A stretch of 64,000 bases of DNA, taken from NCBI RefSeq assembly GCF_002975405.1, contig NZ_PCPS01000001.1, positions 496,001 to 560,000 on the forward strand, in the 5' to 3' direction. Position 1 is the stretch's first letter; each line of letters opens with the position of its first letter. Made by a program: the position numbers and the translations under genes. A model generated the notes under the pieces. The model had not been told where the DNA came from. It saw only the letters and a list, made by a program, of their open reading frames with translations, and searched no databases. Source of the stretch: Arthrobacter sp. MYb229. Its GTDB lineage: Bacteria > Actinomycetota > Actinomycetes > Actinomycetales > Micrococcaceae. Positions 24,751-33,569 of this stretch are shown in pieces.

Positions 24751-26820
24751 CTAGAAACTGCCGCCGGCTCCGCCTCCGAAGCCTCCACCACCTCCGCCGC
24801 CGCCGAACCCGCCGCCGAAGCCTCCGCCACCGCCGCCAAAACCGCCGAAGCCTCCGCCGCCGAAGAATCCGTCGTCACCGCCGTGATTGCCTCCGCCGCG
24901 GTTACCGCCGCCGAGTAGCGAGTCAATCAAGATGCCGCCGAGAACGGCTCCGCCGATCCCGTCAAACATACCGCCACGACCACGGTTTCCGCCGCCGAAG
25001 CCGCCCAAACCACCATCGCCGCCGAAGCCGTTGACATCCTGCTCAGCCATGCGTGCTGCCTGGTCTGCCAGCTGCACTGCCCGCTGCGCGGCAGCCACCG
25101 CTTCGGTGGGGCGCTGTGCCGCTTGGCTTAGTGCCTGATCATAGGAGCGCTGCGCTTCGGCCAGACGAGTACGGGCCGAAGAACGTACGCCGCCACGGCG
25201 GGCACGAATGTAGTCTTCCGTTCCCTGAATGCGCGATGCCGCCGTATTCAACAGTGACTGAAGCTGATCGCGCGCCACCCGGTCCTGCTCGGCTCGGTCG
25301 CGTAGCGTGCCCAAGGCGGTGGCTAGCGGTTTAGTCGATTCGTCGAGGGCCGAGATCAAGGCCAATGGGTTGTGCTTGCCACCGCGCAATGCCTGCTGGA
25401 TGTTGCCTAGGGTGCTTTCTACCCCGGCGATGGGACCTGCAAGGTTCGGCTGAGTGCCGTTGGCAACTAGCGCCTTAGCCTGCGCCAGATCCCTGGCGGC
25501 CATGGCGACAGCTGACTCCAAATCGGCATCTGCTTGGCGCAGCGAGGCCGCCGATTTGGTGATAGCTTCGAGCAGTACTTCGGCTTGGTCATGAGCTTCT
25601 TCAGCATTCTGGATGAGAAGTGCCGCGCCGGAGCGATCCGTATCGAGCTTCTCGCGCGCTTGCTTCAGCACTGAGGCTGCGAACGTTAGTCGTTCCGAAG
25701 CTTGCTCGGCGTTATCGGTAATCTGCGAGACGGCGCTGTCATCGTATTTCGAAGTCAGTCCCTCAAGCTCGGACACCCGTTGGGAAAGCCGCTGGGCTAG
25801 CGGTTCCTTTTCCGCAGCAACCTCATTGATTCGGGACTCTGCGTTCTGTTCCAACTGGCGAAGATTTTTGAATTCGGCGGCGTGCTCTTGCAACGTGTCA
25901 TTGACTTGTCCGCACCGATTGATAATTTCACCGAGCCATGAACGTTGCTCTTCTTCGGTGTCGGGGATGTGATCATCGAGCTGTTGCTGCAGTCGGAAGG
26001 ACTCAACCAGATGGGTCTTGGCCTCGATGAGGTCCGTAGAAAAGACCTTGATGGCATCTGGGCCGTACTGAGCTTCAGCGAAACCGAGTTCTTGCTCAGA
26101 AGATCGTATGGAATCGTCTGCCGCGACCAGCAACTGGTCAGCCTGCAAACGTAGCTTATCCAGCGACTCAAGCTGCTGGGGCTGATGACCGTTGAGATTG
26201 CCGTGGTTCTGCGGTAGCTGGTTGGTCTTCTTCTTGCTGCGCCGCGATAGCATCACGTAGGCGCCCACTGCCACGCCGCCAACAAGCAACAGAACCCAGA
26301 AGATGCCGCCACCGGAGCCGGACGAGCCGCTAGCGCTGCCCCCCTCGGATACATTTGCGATGCCCTCAATAGCGCCTTCAGCGGCTCCTGCCCAATCTAG
26401 TTGGCCGAGAGCCGGAGAGATATGTTCTGAGTAGATCTCTTGAGCCGAGGCATTCAGCGGCCCATTTTGATCGCCGGCAAACCGCGCTTGCCGCTGATCT
26501 GTGGCTACGACCAAAATCGCATCCGAGCTGCCCATATTTTTCGTACTCGCAACTTCTTGCATCCACTGGCTAGGATCCGAGGGATTGGTGAATTCATCGA
26601 CGTAGACAACAAAGAGACTGATTCCAGTCTCGTCCCGAAGTTCTTTAATATCGTTTTCGAGATTGCTTTCATCGCCACCGAGCACCTGCGCGTTGTCGAC
26701 AACGAAGTCGCCAGGTGGAATGGTGACAGGGGGCTCTGCAAATGCTGGTGCCGACGCTCCCAGCGATAATGCCGCCACCGTTAATGCTGCAGCAGTGACT
26801 CGCCGCGCTTTGGAAATCAT
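24751..26820 (-). CDS. TPM-domain membrane protein with coiled coil and glycine-rich tail
   Basis: A 689-residue envelope protein. In order: signal peptide (cleavage near APAFA), a TPM domain (about 30-165, starting VVDNAQVLGGD), a Gly/Ser linker, one membrane helix (about 180-200, FWVLLLVGGVAVGAYVML), a long charged helical region (~220-600), and a C-terminal tail made largely of GGGFGGG-type repeats. TPM domains occur in YgcG-like proteins and in thylakoid phosphatases; enzymatic activity here is not assured. The frame opens at a GTG (26832), but the ATG at 26820 has GGTGAGG six bases before it and is preferred. Probably in one operon with pspA. Confidence 0.82.
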   Translation of the reverse strand: MISKARRVTAAALTVAALSLGASAPAFAEPPVTIPPGDFVVDNAQVLGGDESNLENDIKELRDETGISLFVVYVDEFTNPSDPSQWMQEVASTKNMGSSDAILVVATDQRQARFAGDQNGPLNASAQEIYSEHISPALGQLDWAGAAEGAIEGIANVSEGGSASGSSGSGGGIFWVLLLVGGVAVGAYVMLSRRSKKKTNQLPQNHGNLNGHQPQQLESLDKLRLQADQLLVAADDSIRSSEQELGFAEAQYGPDAIKVFSTDLIEAKTHLVESFRLQQQLDDHIPDTEEEQRSWLGEIINRCGQVNDTLQEHAAEFKNLRQLEQNAESRINEVAAEKEPLAQRLSQRVSELEGLTSKYDDSAVSQITDNAEQASERLTFAASVLKQAREKLDTDRSGAALLIQNAEEAHDQAEVLLEAITKSAASLRQADADLESAVAMAARDLAQAKALVANGTQPNLAGPIAGVESTLGNIQQALRGGKHNPLALISALDESTKPLATALGTLRDRAEQDRVARDQLQSLLNTAASRIQGTEDYIRARRGGVRSSARTRLAEAQRSYDQALSQAAQRPTEAVAAAQRAVQLADQAARMAEQDVNGFGGDGGLGGFGGGNRGRGGMFDGIGGAVLGGILIDSLLGGGNRGGGNHGGDDGFFGGGGFGGFGGGGGGFGGGFGGGGGGGGFGGGAGGSF

Positions 26821-27060
26821 TGTCGTCCTCACCTGAATTACCGAATCGAACTAATAATTTGACCACTCGTCCGACCACGTTTACCTGCGACTACTTTCAC
26901 AGCTCAATTTGATTCTATTTGCACGGCAACACAGCGTCCATGCTATTCCGCTGCCAGAATAGTTAACTCACAGCTTGCGCAAAGTCATCCCTCGCAACTG
27001 CCACAGTTCGACCCTGAATAATAAGACTCAAGAGATCCGATATTCGAAAGAGGCATGAAG

Positions 27061-28626
27061 ATGAGCCAGACACCGGATGAACCACGAAATAAAAATATGG
27101 GCGAACCCGAACAGCCGAAGGATATCGCCCAGACTCCGGAGCATGCGGAGGAACCTCGCGTGAATCTCCCGGAGCCGCAGTCGTCGTCGGATGCCGGCGA
27201 GACACGTAGCTATAACCAGGTAAGCCCCGTGTCCAGCCCGGAAGAGCAGCAGACCGACGTTTATTCACGTGCCCATTACCCCACCGAGCAACAGCCGGCC
27301 ACCGGGGTCTACGGTCAAGGATCCACCGAGCACGCTTCGCAGTCCGGACCGTCCTATGCCGCCGGAGCATATGGCCATGCTGAACAGCAACATTCAAACT
27401 ACCCAGTTCCGCCAGAACGTGCACCGAAAAAGAAGTTCGCCGGCAGCACGCTGATCGCGGGCATGGTCGCTGCGGCACTTATCGGTGGTGTGACCGCTGC
27501 CGGCACCACATACTTCATGGCCGGCGGGAATGATTTGGGCGGTTCCTCGGTGCAGACCCCACAAAACGGTGTGGTGATCAACAATCCAAAGTCCGTCACA
27601 GAGGTTACCGCTGCGGCAGCGAAAGCATCGCCTAGCGTGGTCACCATCGAAGCTTCCGGTAGCGGGTCTAGCGGTTCGGGCTCTGGAATCATTCTGGATA
27701 CCGAAGGTCATATATTGACCAACACGCACGTGGTCACTTTGGGAGGAGAAACCGGCGACCCAACGCTTACCGTTCGCTTGAGCGATGGCAAGGTGCATCA
27801 GGCAACGCTCGTTGGCACCGATCCGCTCTCAGATCTTGCGGTCATTAAGGTTGATGTGCCGAACCTCGTGCCCGCGACCTTGGGGAAATCCTCCGAGCTA
27901 AACGTTGGCGACACCGCGGTAGCAATTGGCGCGCCATTGGGCCTGAGCGGAACCGTGACCGATGGAATTGTCTCCACGCTCAACCGCACTATTTCGGTGG
28001 CATCCTCCGCAGTGCCGGAACAAAACGCGCAGGATGAGGGCGAGGACGGCGGAAGCCAGTTCAACTTCCAATTCCCAGGCATGCCCGAAGGGCAGGACCA
28101 GTCCGGGCAAGGCTCGATCTACATCAACGTGATGCAGACCGACGCAGCGATTAACCATGGAAACTCCGGTGGTGCGCTGGTAAATAACAAGGGCGAAATT
28201 ATCGGCGTGAACGTCGCCATTGCTTCTGGTGGAGCCGGTGGTGAAGATTCGGGTTCGATTGGCGTCGGGTTCGCGATTCCTGTGGATTACGCTCAGCGTA
28301 TCGCTCAGGAACTGATCGCCAATGGTAAAGCCACCCACGGTCTGCTGGGCGCAACGGTACAAGCGCAGGGCGCTTCGACTGGATCGAACGCTTCGCAGTT
28401 CAGTGTCGGTGCAGCGATCCGGGAGATCTCACCGAATTCGGCGGCCGAGGAAGCCGGTTTGAAATCCGGAGACATCATCACCGGCGTCAACGGACGCGCA
28501 ATCCAGGATTCCCAGACCTTGACTGCCGCAATTCGAGAGGTGCCAGCTGGCGGCAAAGCCGACATCACCTACACGCGGAACGGTGCCGAAAACAAAGTCT
28601 CAGTGACGGTTGGGTCTCTGGAATAG
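27061..28626 (+). CDS. HtrA/DegP-like membrane-anchored serine protease
   Basis: A 521-residue HtrA-type protease. The first ~120 residues are Pro/Gln/Glu-rich and predicted cytoplasmic; one membrane helix follows (about 128-152), then a trypsin-like domain with the full triad His223 (NTHVVT), Asp258 (SDLAVIKV) and Ser369 (HGNSGGAL), and a C-terminal PDZ domain (~425-515). It should degrade or refold damaged proteins outside the membrane. Two ATGs are close; 27061 is chosen because AAAGAGG lies seven bases upstream, whereas it would be one base from the ATG at 27055. Divergent from the TPM gene; a very strong terminator follows. Confidence 0.9.
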   Translation: MSQTPDEPRNKNMGEPEQPKDIAQTPEHAEEPRVNLPEPQSSSDAGETRSYNQVSPVSSPEEQQTDVYSRAHYPTEQQPATGVYGQGSTEHASQSGPSYAAGAYGHAEQQHSNYPVPPERAPKKKFAGSTLIAGMVAAALIGGVTAAGTTYFMAGGNDLGGSSVQTPQNGVVINNPKSVTEVTAAAAKASPSVVTIEASGSGSSGSGSGIILDTEGHILTNTHVVTLGGETGDPTLTVRLSDGKVHQATLVGTDPLSDLAVIKVDVPNLVPATLGKSSELNVGDTAVAIGAPLGLSGTVTDGIVSTLNRTISVASSAVPEQNAQDEGEDGGSQFNFQFPGMPEGQDQSGQGSIYINVMQTDAAINHGNSGGALVNNKGEIIGVNVAIASGGAGGEDSGSIGVGFAIPVDYAQRIAQELIANGKATHGLLGATVQAQGASTGSNASQFSVGAAIREISPNSAAEEAGLKSGDIITGVNGRAIQDSQTLTAAIREVPAGGKADITYTRNGAENKVSVTVGSLE

Positions 28627-28642
28627 GCCAAATAGATCCAAG

Positions 28643-28682
28643 AAAAGTGACGTGCCGCAGGATCCTGCGGCACGTCACTTTT
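28643..28682. terminator. Terminator after the HtrA-like gene
   Basis: A 40-base perfect palindrome whose arms begin AAAAGTGACGTGCCGCAGGA, followed by GGTTTT. Arms of this length give an exceptionally stable hairpin. Confidence 0.9.
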
Positions 28683-28837
28683 GGTTTTGGCCCAAAAATC
28701 GAGGTACGCCGAGGATCTCGATACGATAGAGAACAACACTTCAGCCCGCGGTCTAAGACCAATTTTCCAAACGAAAACTATAGGGCCACGAAACGCCTTG
28801 CCAATACCCTGCCCTCGGCAGCCACAGAGATTTGACG

Positions 28838-29608
28838 ATGCTAAGCATGATTGATCCGAACAAATTCATTAACTCAGCTACCCAGCGGGTGCTGGCTTTT
28901 GCAGCGCACCCCGACGATTTGGATTTCGGCGCAGCCGGAACCGTAGCCGCAATGACCGCCGCGGGGATAGAGGTGCAATACTGCATCATGACCGATGGCG
29001 ACGCTGGAGGTTTTGACGACCGTGATCCTGCCGAGACGGTTCGCTTGCGCCACGAAGAGCAACGCGTTGCGGCAGCCCGAGTTGGTGTCAGCACCGTGCA
29101 TTTCATGGGAGAGCGTGACGGCTATCTAGAGCCAAGCCACGACGTCATGCGTCAGGTGGTTCGACTGATCCGCCAGGTGCGCCCGCAAATAGTTATGGCC
29201 ATGCACACCGAACGAAACTGGGACCGCATTCAGCGCTCACACCCGGACCACCTTGCCTGCGGCGAAGCGGTAACCCGGGCTATCTACCCGGCAGTCGAAA
29301 ACCCGTTCGCCTACCCGGAGCTGCTCGCGGAAGAAGGACTGGAAGCCTACAAACTACCTTGGCTTTGGTTATATGGAGCCCCCAAGGAACGCGAAAACGG
29401 CTTTGTGAACATCACCGAGTTCTTTGCGCAGAAGATGGATGCTTTGCGAGCCCATTTCACCCAGCACCCCGACGTCGGGGCGATGGAGAAATTTGTGCTC
29501 GAGCAGTGCCAAGCGAATGGCGTACGCGCGAATATGCCTTCCGATGAGCTGGCTGAAGGCTTCCACCTCGTGGCCGTGAACGCCGATGACACGATCGCAG
29601 GATTCTGA
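28838..29608 (+). CDS. PIG-L family deacetylase
   Basis: A 256-residue zinc-dependent N-acetyl-sugar deacetylase-like protein. The metal-binding motif is AHPDD (His24, Asp26, Asp27) and the second site SHPDH lies near residue 130. Actinobacterial relatives include MshB and Mca of mycothiol metabolism and other GlcNAc deacetylases; the visible motifs do not say which. The frame opens at a TTG (28832); the ATG at 28838 is preferred, though no strong ribosome-binding site is seen for either. A hairpin separates it from a convergent gene. Confidence 0.82.
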   Translation: MLSMIDPNKFINSATQRVLAFAAHPDDLDFGAAGTVAAMTAAGIEVQYCIMTDGDAGGFDDRDPAETVRLRHEEQRVAAARVGVSTVHFMGERDGYLEPSHDVMRQVVRLIRQVRPQIVMAMHTERNWDRIQRSHPDHLACGEAVTRAIYPAVENPFAYPELLAEEGLEAYKLPWLWLYGAPKERENGFVNITEFFAQKMDALRAHFTQHPDVGAMEKFVLEQCQANGVRANMPSDELAEGFHLVAVNADDTIAGF

Positions 29609-29635
29609 CTTAACTACGGGTTAAAGTAATTCGGC

Positions 29636-29659
29636 GCGGTTCCCGCTTTGGGGAACCGC
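29636..29659. terminator. Hairpin between convergent genes
   Basis: A 9-bp stem (GCGGTTCCC/GGGAACCGC) with a 6-base loop lies between the PIG-L gene (+) and the RskA-like gene (-). There is no long T run, so termination strength is uncertain. Confidence 0.5.
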
Positions 29660-29714
29660 ACCGTATACGTCAGATGAATGCTAACTTATCGACAGATAAC
29701 CCATCGCTAGCTGG

Positions 29715-30269
29715 TTAGGCTTTGGGCTCTTCCGATTGGCCTAGCGGCAGGTCCACCGAGGCCTCGGTGTCTTCCGACGGCGAGGCGGGTATCTCTGAAC
29801 CTTCCACGGTGATATGTACCGCGAGAACATCGTCGATGGGGGAGAGCCCGCCCTTGGCGTCTTCTCCCGAGGTCTTGCTCACTACGCTGATGCCGCCTTC
29901 TTCATGCACGGCCCAAACAACGTACTGTTCAGAATCATCAAGTGGTGGCAGAGCAGTCAGTTCGACGCCTAGCGCATTCTCCTGCTTGGAGGTACTGATG
30001 GTCGCCTGACCGCCGCTATTGAGTTCAACTACCTCTGTGAGCACATCATCGGCCTTTGCGGCTTTAGAAGATTTCGTCTCGCTATTGAGCAAGGAAAAGG
30101 TCACGAGGGCCAAGACGACCACGATTACCAAACCAATCACTGCGAAGATCCAGCGTTTTGGCCGTGCGCTCCGTTCCGCACGAGAGCTGTGGGCCACTTG
30201 ACTGACTAGGTCCAGACCCAGATTTTCGTCCTGAGGCTCGTCGCGGTGCTGCGAAGGGCTACCGTTCAT
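29715..30269 (-). CDS. Membrane protein with RskA (anti-sigma-K) C-terminal-like domain
   Basis: A 184-residue single-pass protein: a short charged cytoplasmic part, a membrane helix at about 40-61 (WIFAVIGLVIVVVLALV) and an outer domain. The outer domain resembles the RskA C-terminal fold: a TALPPLDDSEQYVVWAVHEEG strand pair followed by a later VHITVEG strand. The N-terminal part is too short for the zinc-binding anti-sigma domain and no sigma-factor gene is adjacent. The frame opens at a GTG (30314); the ATG at 30269 has GGGAG about 11 bases upstream and is chosen with reserve. Confidence 0.6.
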   Translation of the reverse strand: MNGSPSQHRDEPQDENLGLDLVSQVAHSSRAERSARPKRWIFAVIGLVIVVVLALVTFSLLNSETKSSKAAKADDVLTEVVELNSGGQATISTSKQENALGVELTALPPLDDSEQYVVWAVHEEGGISVVSKTSGEDAKGGLSPIDDVLAVHITVEGSEIPASPSEDTEASVDLPLGQSEEPKA

Positions 30270-30392
30270 TGTTTTGGAATCTCCCGAGAAGTCGTCGGTT
30301 TTGTCGGAATGCACGCCTGCGCGAACATACTCAAAAGCTTACTTTATAAAGATTGGGTAAAGCTGTGTACTTGGCCCGATTGGGCTGGTATT

Positions 30393-30854
30393 TTAGGCTC
30401 CTGCAAAACCGTTCTGCCGCCAAGCCTCAAAGGCGACAACGGAAGCGGCATTGGCAAGGTTCAGCGATCGGCGCCCCGGCAACATCGGCAATCGGACCAG
30501 ATCGGTCACCCGTTCGTGGGCTTTATCTGCGGCGCTAAGCCCCACCGACTCCTTACCGAACATGAGAATGTCACTTGGGACATAGCCCACCTCGGTGTAC
30601 AGCGTGTCGCCATCGGAACTGAACGCAAAAACACGACCCTCGCCCAACGACGCGAGGGCTTCTTCGAGGTTTTCGTGTACGGTGACCACCGCTAGATCGT
30701 GGTAGTCCAACCCCGCACGACGCAGGTTGGCGTCTTCAAAGTTGAAGCCCAAGGGCTTCACTAAATGAAGTTCGGCACCGGTGATTGCGGCTAGGCGGAT
30801 GGCATTCCCGGAGTTGCCGGGAATTTCGGGAGCATTGAAAAGAATACGGAACAC
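30393..30854 (-). CDS. trmL: tRNA (cytidine/uridine-34 2'-O) methyltransferase TrmL
   Basis: A 153-residue SPOUT-class methyltransferase of the TrmL/CspR type, which methylates the ribose at the wobble position of certain leucine tRNAs. The knot motifs are present: PEIPGNSGNAIRLAA near the start, LMFGKESVGL in the middle and MLPGRRSLNLANAASVV near the end. Length is normal. The start codon is GTG (30854) with a TAAACT box seven bases before it and no ribosome-binding site, pointing to a leaderless mRNA. It stands alone between the RskA-like and J-domain genes. Confidence 0.9.
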   Translation of the reverse strand: MFRILFNAPEIPGNSGNAIRLAAITGAELHLVKPLGFNFEDANLRRAGLDYHDLAVVTVHENLEEALASLGEGRVFAFSSDGDTLYTEVGYVPSDILMFGKESVGLSAADKAHERVTDLVRLPMLPGRRSLNLANAASVVAFEAWRQNGFAGA

Positions 30855-30861
30855 ATTTAAC

Positions 30862-30867
30862 AGTTTA
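30862..30867 (-). promoter_or_regulatory. Candidate -10 box for leaderless trmL mRNA
   Basis: TAAACT on the minus strand ends seven bases before the GTG start of trmL. Confidence 0.42.
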
Positions 30868-30893
30868 AGCTCTCGGAGCAGTAAAACTGGTAA

Positions 30894-31793
30894 TCAGTAC
30901 ATTCCGCCTAAGACTCGGGACAGTACCGAACGGTCAACAATGTTCGGGGAAGGGCCTGATCCGAGGAAGAGTTTCAGTTCGCGGATGAGTCCTGCCGCAT
31001 TGAGCACGTTGGGCGTGGAGGCCAGCGCCGGATCGGCCCTGCGGTGATATTCGATGACCGGCTCGTGGGGATTGCCCTGGCTCGAAAGGACCAACGTGAA
31101 AGCGACGACATTCATCTGCATGAATGCGCGTTGCATCCCGGTGATGTTCAAGGCCGGGGGCTGCGTCATTTTATTTCCATGACGCAATACGTTCCCATCA
31201 AATGCGTAATAGCCCTCGGGAAGCGTCATCGTGTTGACGATCGCCATACGATATCCGGCGGTCAACACATGGTCATAGTGCCCGCCGCCGGGTGCCTGCA
31301 AGCCATTGACCAGCCGGGCCGCAGGCAGCACGTTGAGCACGTTTTTGCTTAGCATGCTGATCGTCTGTGCTTCTCGGGTAAGCCTGGAACGGGAATTGAA
31401 CAGCCCGCGCTTTCGTGGCTCACCGTGGCTTCGTTGAATCGAGTGGGCCCTATCCAGCAAACCAAAGGAGTCGTCATCGAGACGAGGGACGTATTCGGTA
31501 GCTAGCTGGGCCTTGGGCTGTTGCGGTGAGGTGCGCAGCTTTTCATCGTACTGGCGGGCGGAGGTTCCGGCTCGTGGTGCTTGGCCGGGGGACTGGAAAG
31601 ACCTATCAAAGCTTGAACGGCTTCGATCATCCGACAGCGTCTGAAATGCCTGTTGGACGTCTTTGAACTCGTCGGCGCTACCTCCCAGATCCGGGTGTGA
31701 CGCGCGAGCAGCCTTCCGATACGCAACCTTGATCTCTTCGAAAGTTGCCGTCCGGGGCACGCCAAGAATTTCGTAGGGACTTGGCGAACTCAT
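30894..31793 (-). CDS. J-domain (DnaJ-like) protein with unknown C-terminal domain
   Basis: A 299-residue protein. Residues 6-65 are a J domain with the HPD motif at 33-35 (ASHPDLGG), so it should stimulate an Hsp70. There is no Gly/Phe or zinc-finger region, so it is not a general DnaJ. After a basic linker, residues ~145-299 form a separate domain containing HYDHVLTAGYRMAIVNTM and GYYAFDGNVLRHG. The layout of these strands recalls a NERD nuclease-related domain, but the expected catalytic Lys is missing, so this is only a suggestion. Start at ATG; the nearest GAGGA is about 12 bases upstream. Confidence 0.7.
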   Translation of the reverse strand: MSSPSPYEILGVPRTATFEEIKVAYRKAARASHPDLGGSADEFKDVQQAFQTLSDDRSRSSFDRSFQSPGQAPRAGTSARQYDEKLRTSPQQPKAQLATEYVPRLDDDSFGLLDRAHSIQRSHGEPRKRGLFNSRSRLTREAQTISMLSKNVLNVLPAARLVNGLQAPGGGHYDHVLTAGYRMAIVNTMTLPEGYYAFDGNVLRHGNKMTQPPALNITGMQRAFMQMNVVAFTLVLSSQGNPHEPVIEYHRRADPALASTPNVLNAAGLIRELKLFLGSGPSPNIVDRSVLSRVLGGMY

Positions 31794-31932
31794 GATACGG
31801 ACGAATCCTCTCGGTTAAGGCAATTCCCCGCGGCCGGTGCCGCGCGATCAAGTGCCAATTAGAACATTTTACCTTCCATGATTGGGAGTTGGCTTTTCAA
31901 ACCCGAGCGTTTGCTGGGTATTCTCTATCCGT

Positions 31933-32856
31933 ATGGTGCCCTCCGTGAAATATCAGCACATTCGCATAGTCTTCCATCCGAGCTCGGGCAAGGGTTTGGC
32001 ATTGCGACGGGTCGAAGAGCTGGAAGCCCGGCTCGAGGCTCACGGTATTCAATCAGACAGGTTGAATACCGCACATCTCCAAGGGCGAGAATTCGGAAAA
32101 GCCTTGGCAACAGCCGATGCCGTAGTAGTCATCGGCGGAGACGGACTAATACACCACACCATCCAGTATCTTGCAGGGAAGAACATTCCAATGGGGATCA
32201 TTCCGGCAGGCAGCGGCAACGACACCTGGCGAATGTACGGCGCACGATCGGCGGAAGAAACGATCCAACAGGTGGTTAGCTTTCTGGCCGGAGGGGCAGC
32301 AGGGACCCCGATCGATTTGCTCCAGCTGCGATTTGCCAATGACCTGCCACGAACTACGCTTGCCGTGGGCGCGGTGTCGTGGGGATTCGAAGGACAGGTT
32401 AACCGGCGAGCCAATGGTTTGCCACGCCGCCTAGGCGCGCTGCGCTATATTCTCGGACTGCTGCTGTGCCTCCCCACACTTCGCGCGTACCCCACCGAAA
32501 TTCAGGCTCAGGAACTTGAATTCAAGGGTTCGGTCTTTGCGGCAAGTATTGCGAATATCAAGTCGCTTGGCGGTGGGATTAAGCTTTTCCCGCACGCGGA
32601 CTACGCAGATGGATTGGCCGATATCGTGCTGGTGAAGGGCCCGCTATTGCTACCGGTGTTGCCTTTTGTAGGTCATATTCTGCGCGGAAAGACTCACCGG
32701 CACCAACTGTCCACCAGGAGCGCACATGTAGTTGTGCGAACCAGGCAGGAAAGTTATGCGGACGGGGAGCTTATTGGACAGGGTGATTTTGAGCTGACCG
32801 TGCTCGACGGGGCGCTGACGCTTATTCCGGGCGCCGATAATCGCAAAAGAGCATAG
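31933..32856 (+). CDS. Diacylglycerol/lipid kinase family protein (YegS/DagK-like)
   Basis: A 307-residue protein of the diacylglycerol-kinase catalytic family. The nucleotide loop GGDG is at about 68-71 and PAGSGND at about 91-97, as in DagK/YegS kinases. The C-terminal half is the usual beta-rich domain ending with YADGELI and DFELTV. It probably phosphorylates a membrane lipid; which one is unknown. The frame opens at 31882; the ATG at 31933 gives the normal N-terminus. No ribosome-binding site is seen, and TATTCT lies eight bases before this ATG. The last 35 bases overlap the 3' end of the convergent reductase gene. Confidence 0.83.
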   Translation: MVPSVKYQHIRIVFHPSSGKGLALRRVEELEARLEAHGIQSDRLNTAHLQGREFGKALATADAVVVIGGDGLIHHTIQYLAGKNIPMGIIPAGSGNDTWRMYGARSAEETIQQVVSFLAGGAAGTPIDLLQLRFANDLPRTTLAVGAVSWGFEGQVNRRANGLPRRLGALRYILGLLLCLPTLRAYPTEIQAQELEFKGSVFAASIANIKSLGGGIKLFPHADYADGLADIVLVKGPLLLPVLPFVGHILRGKTHRHQLSTRSAHVVVRTRQESYADGELIGQGDFELTVLDGALTLIPGADNRKRA

Positions 32857-33559
32857 ATTCCTCCTCGAACAGCGAATGGATTTTCATCGCAAGGGCCGCC
32901 TGCCGTGGACCGTGCGCTATGCGCTGTCCAGACCCCGCCAACAGCATCGGCGAATAGCTCACGCACATCGAGTCGAGACGATCGGCGGCGATGAATTGGC
33001 CAAGCAAATGCGGGCCACCCTCGGCATGTATGAAACCCAGCCCTCTGGCTAGCAGATCGGCAACGATTTCCTGCGGGTCACAACCCCGGTCTGCTTCGGC
33101 AACTTCAACCAATTCGACATGCGAAGCGAAGCGACTGCGGTGCTCCTCGGTGACTTGAACGCTGGTGAAGACCAGCACCGGGACGGGGCTTAGCGTGAAC
33201 ACCTCGTCATCGGGCTCCAGATGCAGCCCGTGCGAAACGATCGCCAGGACCGGTTGCGCGGACAAGCCCCGGGCTTCACGCCAGGAAATGTCCTCATCAC
33301 CGATCAGCGCCCCCGCGTACCCTTCGGCGCGGACGGTGCCGGCACCGACCAGGATGACATCTGCCAAGCGTCGCAACAAACTAAAGATCCGCCCATCGCC
33401 CGCGCTGCCCAACCCGCCGGACAGCCCATCGCGCTGGGCGCTACCGTCGATGCTTGAAACGAAATTGAAGCGCACAAAGGGACGTTGCGACGCGGCGTAA
33501 CGCTCCAAAAGGTAGGTATCGCCAACCTCCGGCATATTGCTGGGTAGCAGTTCACGCAT
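32822..33559 (-). CDS. RibD C-terminal (DHFR-like) reductase family protein
   Basis: A 245-residue stand-alone RibD_C reductase domain without the deaminase half of RibD. Typical segments are visible: RFNFVSSIDGS near the start, DVILVGAGTVRAEGY (nucleotide-binding), and IHAEGGPHLLGQF. Such proteins reduce pyrimidine or pterin substrates with NADPH; Mycobacterium Rv2671 of this type can act as a dihydrofolate reductase. The gene starts ten bases after the folP-like stop; the ATG at 33559 has AGGA eight bases upstream and is preferred to the GTG at 33586. The operon with a pterin-binding protein suggests a pterin/folate role, which is inference. Confidence 0.78.
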   Translation of the reverse strand: MRELLPSNMPEVGDTYLLERYAASQRPFVRFNFVSSIDGSAQRDGLSGGLGSAGDGRIFSLLRRLADVILVGAGTVRAEGYAGALIGDEDISWREARGLSAQPVLAIVSHGLHLEPDDEVFTLSPVPVLVFTSVQVTEEHRSRFASHVELVEVAEADRGCDPQEIVADLLARGLGFIHAEGGPHLLGQFIAADRLDSMCVSYSPMLLAGSGQRIAHGPRQAALAMKIHSLFEEESMLFCDYRRPE

Positions 33560-33569
33560 GGCTCGGGTC

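Noticed and set aside
24751-25030. DNA-level tandem repeat in the GC-rich end of the TPM gene
   Set aside because: The repetition follows Gly codons in frame with variable third bases; it is a protein-level low-complexity tail rather than a perfect DNA repeat.
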